Shown piece by piece: positions 8,088 to 13,472 of a DNA stretch of 13,472 nt. The notes beneath the pieces were generated by a model. It ran no database searches and was not told the DNA's origin. It saw only the letters and a program-made list of their open reading frames with translations. The position numbers were made by a program, and so were the translations under genes. The DNA is taken from contig CAZBWI010000047.1 of NCBI GenBank assembly GCA_964495825.1, positions 1 to 13,472 on the forward strand. The letters are read 5' to 3'. Each line of letters begins with the position of its first letter. Position 1 is the first letter of the stretch. Source of the stretch: CAJBLF01 sp964495825. Its GTDB lineage: Bacteria > Patescibacteriota > Gracilibacteria > Absconditabacterales > Absconditicoccaceae.

Positions 8088-9281
8088 TTATAAATTATTT
8101 ATTATCGCAGTCTTGATATCTTCTAGATTCGTTCAATTCTTCACGGAGATTCGTACATTTTCCTTGTTTGGGAATTTTTTTTTCAATTCTGTCAATTGGG
8201 TTTTGTCCAAGAGATCTATTTTATTGAAAACTAAAATTCTTTTCTGCTTTGCGCCTATTTCATCCAAAACATGGTTCACGACTTCAATTCTCTCATCTAT
8301 GAAGGGATCAGAGGCGTCGATGACGTGTAATAATATATTTGATTCGATACTGTCTTCGAGGGTAGAGGAGAATGATTTGATGAGTTTGGGAGGCAGGTCG
8401 CGAATGAATCCGATCGTGTCGTTGAGCAACACTTCCTTTCCCTCTCAGGTTTCCTTGTTTTTGAAAATATAGACTTTACCTACATGTGTTCCTAATGTCG
8501 CAAAGAGTTTATTTTCGGCGAGAATTCACTTTTTGGTCATCGCGTTCAATAACGATGATTTTCAGGTGTTGGTATAACCTACGATTCCTACCGTCGGCAT
8601 CCCTTTTTTGATTCTAGAATCCCTATGGAGTTTACGCATTTTTTCATATTCTTTGAGTTCTTTCTCTATCTGAAGGATTTTTTCCTTTAAATGTCTTTTC
8701 ATCCTTTCCGTGTTGGTCTCTCCGATACCTCTCATAGCTCCTGTTCCTCCTCATCATTGTCTGCCGAGTTCGATACCCATACCGTAAATTCTAGGGCCCA
8801 TATGTCTGATGGCCGCCAATTTTACTTGAAGTCTAGATTCCATACTGGTGGCGTGTTTATCGAAGATTTTCAAAATCAGATCTACTCTGTCCCATATATC
8901 AATGCCAAAAGGACGTAATTTTTCTTGGATATAAAAAATCTGTCTCGGTTTTAGGATGTTTCAAATAATGAGCGTATTTGCGCCCAATCTCTGCATTTCT
9001 GCGATGATTTCCTCTAATTTTCATTTTCCTACATAGGTCCTGTGGTCGGGTTCTTGTCTTTTCTGATATTTCTGAAGAATAACGATACCGCCATAGGTAT
9101 CTACTAAGTTTTCTAACTCTCTCATTCTATCTGCCAGTAATGCTGGATTCGTATCTTTTGTCACGACGTCGACGAGGAATACCTTCAACTGTTTGCCTTT
9201 CTCTTCCATGAGCTGTTTTTTTGGTAAATATAGCCTGAATATATTGAATTTTGATAATTTTGCAAACAGTCTGTCATGCAT
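8088..9281 (-). CDS. hflX: ribosome-associated GTPase HflX
   Basis: 397 residues, TAA stop. HflX binds the 50S subunit or 70S ribosome, hydrolyses GTP, and can split stalled or hibernating ribosomes. The N-terminal HflX domain includes DTYGGIVILQKYQKRQEPDH and ends in GKGKLEEI; IDIWDRVDLILKIFDKHA follows. The glycine-rich motif starts at residue 176 (GGGGTGAMRGIGETNTER); its first two glycines are tandem TGA codons (8751-8756), and it seems two residues longer than the usual GGxGTRGPGE. The G domain has G1 GYTNTGKSS at 235-243 (Gly240 is a TGA), G3 DTIGF at 288-292 and G4 NKID at 353-356. The start ATG 9281 is chosen because no other in-frame ATG lies upstream; an internal ATG (MEEKGKQLKVFLVDVV) is the alternative. 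It is convergent with cmk and divergent from rny. Confidence 0.95.
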
Positions 9282-9287
9282 TTTCCG

Positions 9288-9315
9288 TTGAAACTTCTCG
9301 ACCGAATGATATACT
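9288..9315 (+). promoter_or_regulatory. possible promoter of rny
   Basis: TTGAAA at 9288-9293 and TATACT at 9310-9315 are separated by 16 bases, which would give a leader of about 40 bases before ATG 9361. A perfect TATAAT at 9343-9348 has no good -35 box and would give an almost leaderless transcript. Both are unproven. Confidence 0.35.
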
Positions 9316-9360
9316 CATTCTAAAGAACTTATTTTTTTATCGTATAATTTTTTTATTCCC

Positions 9361-10863
9361 ATGAATATACTGAATATTATCCTGATTGTCGTGGCTCTTG
9401 GGCTATGATGAGTAGGAGGGTTCTATGGTTATAAGAGAACCTTAACACAAAAGGCGTTGGACTTCAAAAAAAGAATGGAAAAAGTCAAAGAGATCGAAGA
9501 AGAGATGTTGGAAGCTGCGAAAAAGAAAGCAGAAAAAATATTAGAAACAGCAGAAGAGAAGGCACAAAAAATTGAAACTCAAAGATTGGAAAAGATGGAA
9601 GTGATCCAAAATAGATTACTTGCCAGAGAAGAGAAAATGGATGAAAAACTCGAGAAATTGGAGCAAGAGAAACTTAAATTGACTGAAAAACAAAAAGAAA
9701 TGGATGCTATTATTCTCGAACAGACCAATAAAATTGCTGAAATTGCTAAATTAACTAAGGAAGAGGCAAAACAACAATTATTTGCTCAAGTAGAAAAAGA
9801 GTATCAGAAAGATATGGTTGCCTTCATCGAAAAAATTAAGACTATCAAAAAAGAGGAAGCAGATAAGGAAGCTGCTCATATCGTCGCTCAGGCATTACCT
9901 AGAGTTGCGGTAGAGAGTGTTGATGAATTTACTACCAGGACTATAGATCTCCCTAACGAAGATATCAAAGGAAAATTGATCGGAAGAGAGGGAAGAAATA
10001 TCTGATTCTTCGAGAAAATGACTGGTGTGGAGCTTATCGTGGATGATACTCCGTTGACAGTCAGACTTTCTTCTTTTGACAGTGAGAAGAGATATATAGC
10101 TGCCACTATGCTGCAAAAATTGATCAAGGACGGAAGAATTAATCCGTTTTATATAGAGAAAACCTATAATGAAGTGGTTGCTGATTTACAGAATCTTTTG
10201 GTACAGAAAGGTAAGGAAGCATTAGCTATACTCAATATCCCTATGATGAAACCTGAAATCGTCAAAATGATTGGACAATATTATCTTAGATATAGTTATG
10301 GACAGAATCTTTGGCAGCATAGCATCGAAGTAGCTAAAGTCTCTGAGGCTATTGCTACTGAATTGTGACTTGATCCTGGTTTGGCTAAAAAAGCTGGACT
10401 TTTCCATGATATCGGAAAGATTGTTGCCAATACTGGTGAATCCCATTCTGCTATCGGGGCCGAAGTATTGAAAAAGATGGGTATGGATCCTATTATCATC
10501 AATGCTGCTGAGGCACATCACTATGATGTACCTATCAATCATCCAATAACTTGGGTTGTAGCTGCTGCTGATGCTATTTCTGCTTCTAGACCTGGTGCAA
10601 GATTTAATACTAAGGAACTTTTCATTGAAAAAATGGGTGAATTGGAGAAACTTATTTATGAAATCCCTGGTATTGATAAAGTGCATATCATGCAAGCAGG
10701 AAGAGAAATTATGGTGTATGTCAATCCAAAAGAAATCTCAGATATAGAATTAGAGACATTACTCAAAACCATCGGAACCAAGATTGAAGAAAAACTTGAT
10801 TATCCTGGTATTATTAGAGTCACTGGTATCAGAGAGACAAAAATTATTGAATTCCTTAGGTAG
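9361..10863 (+). CDS. rny: ribonuclease Y
   Basis: 500 residues, TAG stop, the usual family length. RNase Y is a membrane-anchored endoribonuclease that starts mRNA decay. In order: one N-terminal membrane helix (residues 2-22, NILNIILIVVALGLGG, with its last Gly pair encoded by tandem TGA at 9406-9411); a long charged coiled coil (about 30-170); a KH domain with GKLIGREGRNI at 204-214, followed by TGVELIVDDTP; and an HD domain with His320 in QHSIEVA and the HD pair at 349-350 in LFHDIGKI, ending in the family signature AAADAISASRPGAR. The residue after GRNI is a TGA-encoded Gly where relatives usually have Arg or another residue. ATG 9361 is the start because it gives the full membrane anchor. 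There is no Shine-Dalgarno. The Lgt-like gene follows after 55 bases. Confidence 0.97.
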
Positions 10864-10918
10864 AAATTGAAAATAGGAAATGGAGAAAATTATTCATTTT
10901 TAATTATTACTTATTTCG

Positions 10919-11698
10919 ATGTATCCGTATATCATCTTGTGGTGATCAAAATTCTATCTAACGGGAATAGGTATTATCGTTTCCTTTTTGGTGTTTGTAG
11001 GAATTGCTTGGTATCTCACCAAAAAATACCATCAGAATTTTTGGAAATTCTTTTATCGATTACCGTTTCTTATTGTTTTGACTTATTTTTTCTGATCCTA
11101 TATTCAGTTTATCTTTGATGTGGGTATTTTACCTACCAATGGAAGTGAATTCGTACAACTCCTTTCTCCTTATTGATATAAATTTCATTTCATGGGGATT
11201 GTGATAGGTATGTTTATCGCTATTTCCATTTTTCTCAAGAAAATCGTCAGAATCGAAAATAAGAAAGTTCGATCAGATATTTTGTTTTTTTCCTTTGCGT
11301 TATCATTAGTTCCATTATGATTATTTCTCTTGATGGGTGATAATTTTATAGGAACAGCTACTACTTCATGGCTTGGCGTCAAATCACTCCATTCCGATAG
11401 TCAGCGAAATAAATTTAGTCTTGTCTATCCTATAGGAATCTTCCTTTCTTTAGGTGCACTTTTTGTGGCGTTGTATATCAAGGTGATTAAGAAAAAAAGA
11501 TTCGGTTATGGTATGCTTTGATTCTCGATATTACTTATCGTGGTCAGTCTTATTTTACTTTTTCAGCAATATTCCAGGCATGTAGTATTCTCTTTGGGAA
11601 ATATTATGTTTGATGTAAAACAATATTCTGCTTGGATTATTGCTTTACTTACGTATTTTGTTTACAGAAAATGGAAGAAAATTCCTGATCTTCAGTAA
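10919..11698 (+). CDS. divergent Lgt-like multi-pass membrane protein
   Basis: 259 residues with about seven hydrophobic segments, TAA stop, several TGA read as Gly. From memory the order of segments follows prolipoprotein diacylglyceryl transferase (Lgt): an opening ILWGSKFYLTGIGIIVSF, then SPYGYKFHFMGIVIG (His90, like the SFHGG block of Lgt), then VPLGLFLLMGDNFIG (Asn142, like the GRLGNFING block), then VYPIGIFLSLGALFVALYI (like the QLYE helix). Lgt moves a diacylglyceryl group from phosphatidylglycerol to lipoprotein cysteines. Here the catalytic Arg and the Glu of the GRxGNFxNxE block appear to be missing, so lipoprotein modification is doubtful and a changed activity or partner role is possible. 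An in-frame TAA at 10901 fixes ATG 10919 as the likely start. It lies between rny and the baseplate J-like gene, probably in one transcript. Confidence 0.68.
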
Positions 11699-11705
11699 AT
11701 TTTTA

Positions 11706-11768
11706 TGACAAGATATTGCCAAAAATAGATAAAAATTGATAAAAAATCGTTTTTTTTACTGCTTGTCA
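11706..11768. repeat. 7-base inverted repeat flanking an A/T-tract hairpin
   Basis: TGACAAG at 11706-11712 and CTTGTCA at 11762-11768 pair perfectly across 49 bases; inside them AAAAAA and a run of eight T form a second, weak hairpin. It fills the 81-base gap before the baseplate J-like gene. It could be a weak terminator or an attenuator, or chance in AT-rich sequence. Confidence 0.3.
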
Positions 11769-11779
11769 GTCTGTAATAT

Positions 11780-13324
11780 ATGAAGTTATTTTTTCTCAAG
11801 GAGCATAGTTTATACAAGATATTTAAAACAATAGAGAAAGTCCCCAATGGTAGGACTATTCATATTTATATTGATCCTGAACATTCATTTTTTGATAATG
11901 AGTGGCGAGGAAAAGAAATCAAAGAACTACTCCAAAAAAAAAATCTAAATGCCTTTTTTGTTACCAAGACAGAAAGATCCAAATATTTTTTCTCTAGTCT
12001 ATGACTCAATGTCCTTCATCAGGAGAAACACAAAATTGTTAAATATCTTAGGCTTATCTATGATTTTTTTTTCAATATCAAAAAATTTCATCTTCAAGTC
12101 TATACCAAGAAAAATTATATTTTTTATGTAGTTTTTGGTTTTGAAGTACTGTTTGTTCTCGTAATCCTCTATTTCCTCTATTCGCTCATTTTGCCGAGCA
12201 CTCGCATAGATATTGTTCCTACGAGTCAGGTAGAAAGTGTTATCTATAATTTCCGCTACTATCCTTTTGCAGATACGATGTTTAAGGATGACTCTAGATA
12301 TTTGACTGTCCCGTATTATACTGGGTATATCGATTATAAATATGATATGACGATTAGTACTGCCAATATCAAATATATCCAACAGCCTTCACAAGGTGTT
12401 GTTGAAATAGTCAACAAAATCCCTCAGGATTATAGTTTTGTTAAGGATACGAGGTTTGTTACTGATGATGGTCGCCAGTTTCAAGCGTTAGCTGATTTTA
12501 TTGTCCCTCAAGGTACTGAAATTAATCCATGAAAGGTGTTGGTAAAGTTGAGAGCTATGGAACAAGATATCAATGGTGTTTTGATGTGATCTAGAGGGAA
12601 TATCTTACAATGAACTAAGGTCTTTATCAAAAATATGAAAAATAGCTATTATGCTCAGAATATCTATGGTGTCGTCTTAGATGATTTTTCTGGTGGTAAT
12701 CTTCAGTCTGAAGGAGTTGTTTCTCTTAAGGATATAGAGATTCTTTCAGGAAAGCTTCTTGATTCCCTTTATAAACAGAAAATCAATATCATCATGGATA
12801 ATTTCAAAACATCAGATACTCTGGTACTCAATTTTGATCCTCTCATCTCTACTCAGGTTAAGGATATCCAGATCAAAAATGTGCCTGGAGAAAAAACACC
12901 ATTACTCAAGTGATCCATCACTGCACGTTTTAATTTTTATTATATTAAGAAATCGGATCTTTTGGATGTAGTCAATGTTTATGTCAAACAAAGGGTATAT
13001 GATAAGATGAAAATATCAGAAGTCGATACCTCGTCCATTGTTTTTTTTAAAAATCTTAAGCAGGAGACGGGTCATGTATTCATTATTCCTACTAAAGTCG
13101 ATATCAAACAAAGTTATGATTTTGCTAAAGATATCAATAGTATACTTCCTGATATAAAGGATCGTATTGTTTGATTGAGTCAGGATAAAGCCAGAGAAGT
13201 GCTTTTCTCATATCCAGAAATTTCATCATTTACTATTATCATCAGACCACCTCGGTATACGACTGTTTCCAAATTGAAATCGAGGATCAATGTAACGGTT
13301 AATGGTAAGAGTATCAAAAAATAA
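11780..13324 (+). CDS. single-pass membrane protein with baseplate J/gp47-like outer region
   Basis: 514 residues, TAA stop, at least five TGA read as Gly. The N-terminal 110 residues are cytoplasmic-looking and may form a small alpha/beta domain (HIYIDPEHSFFD, then LNAFFVTKTERSKYFF). One membrane helix follows at about 113-137. The outer part has the pattern of the family called baseplate J/gp47-like in many CPR genomes: a short motif GVVEIVNKIPQDYSFVKDTR, then FVTDDGRQFQALADFIVPQG, then a repeat-like block ending in FSGG near 303-306, and a closing strand PPRYTTVSKLKSRINVTV. The family is common in CPR genomes and presumed to sit on the cell surface; its role is unknown. ATG 11780 lacks a Shine-Dalgarno and is preceded by TAATAT. 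Other envelope proteins with the same in-helix-out layout are the alternative. Confidence 0.72.
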
Positions 13325-13333
13325 ATTATTAAA

Positions 13334-13472
13334 GGGTCTAGAGTAGTTGAAACTGTTTAAATTATCATTATAACCAGTTCATGACTACTAAAAACCCCTA
13401 TAGAAAAAATAGCCACTTGTGAGTGTGAAAAACTAGAGAAATTTTGAAGTATTTTTCTAAAGATTTAACAGC
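13334..13472 (+). mobile_element. probable left end of an IS1595-type insertion sequence, cut by the window edge
   Basis: A sequence starting GGGTCTAGAGTAGTTGAAAC at 13334, nine bases after the stop of the baseplate J-like gene, looks like a terminal inverted repeat and is followed 28 bases later by a transposase-like start. The right end is outside the window, so neither the matching repeat nor the target duplication can be seen. Confidence 0.4.
13381..13472 (+). CDS. IS1595-like transposase, N-terminal fragment (runs off the window)
   Basis: ATG 13381 opens a frame that reaches the window end, about 30 residues. The piece reads MTTKNPYRKNSHL, then GVGKTREILKYFSKDLT. It resembles the start of IS1595-family transposases of the type that open with a basic stretch, a lysine-arginine helix (KFREIL) and LF..DLTA before a helix-turn-helix. 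Two TGA codons occur in the first 17 codons and are read as Gly, so the element is adapted to this host code. Too little is visible for a firm call. Confidence 0.5.

Noticed and set aside
9282..9318. Upstream ATG at 9318 as the hflX start
   Set aside because: It is not in the hflX frame.
9888..10695. Minus-strand frames inside rny
   Set aside because: They are antisense to a fully conserved RNase Y and have no recognisable features.
10867..11118. 83-residue plus-strand frame after rny
   Set aside because: It overlaps the Lgt-like gene in another frame, and its predicted protein shows no family pattern; the Lgt-like frame has continuous membrane helices.
694..13324. Multiple pseudogenes with premature stops
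   Set aside because: All apparent stops are TGA; there is no in-frame TAA or TAG and no frameshift, and TGA falls at conserved glycines.
1..13472. CRISPR array or toxin-antitoxin pair
   Set aside because: No regularly spaced repeats are seen, and no small-gene pair with toxin or antitoxin motifs is present.

Overview
The window comes from an AT-rich bacterium that reads TGA as glycine (genetic code 25). This code is known from the Candidate Phyla Radiation lineages Absconditabacteria (SR1) and Gracilibacteria (BD1-5/GN02). The evidence is internal. Read with the standard code, almost every gene breaks into short pieces at in-frame TGA. Read with TGA = Gly, the pieces join into single full-length proteins, and TGA falls at invariant glycines: the P-loops of a cytidylate kinase and of HflX, the GTND block of an SGNH hydrolase and the glycine-rich motif of HflX. 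Every complete gene ends in TAA or TAG. No gene in the window looks broken under this code.

Layout, left to right. A small four-helix membrane protein (102-512) is followed at once by a tRNA-Gly(GCC) and a terminator. Next is a 953-residue protein (694-3555) with an N-terminal coiled coil, a lytic transglycosylase domain and a C-terminal SGNH hydrolase domain. A 35-residue basic protein with the only perfect Shine-Dalgarno in the window follows, closed by a strong terminator. On the minus strand, 3790-6841, are two FecR-like membrane proteins of different architecture, with an 81-residue protein between them. Divergent from these is an SdpR-like ArsR-family repressor (7093-7350) with an inverted repeat just upstream. 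An archaeal-type cytidylate kinase (7534-8082) converges on hflX (8088-9281, minus). The right part is a plus-strand run: rny (RNase Y), a divergent Lgt-like membrane protein, and a single-pass membrane protein with a baseplate J-like outer region. The window ends inside what looks like the left end of an IS1595-type insertion sequence.

How the parts fit. Information-processing and nucleotide genes (tRNA, rny, hflX, cmk) are mixed with envelope genes (SLT-SGNH protein, FecR-like proteins, Lgt-like protein, baseplate J-like protein). Known members of these lineages live attached to other bacteria, some as predators, so a two-domain peptidoglycan-attacking protein and a CPR-type surface protein are the most interesting content. 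Their roles are inferred from domain motifs only. No stretch longer than 300 bases lacks a gene; the largest gaps are 6842-7092, 4933-5140 and 7351-7533.
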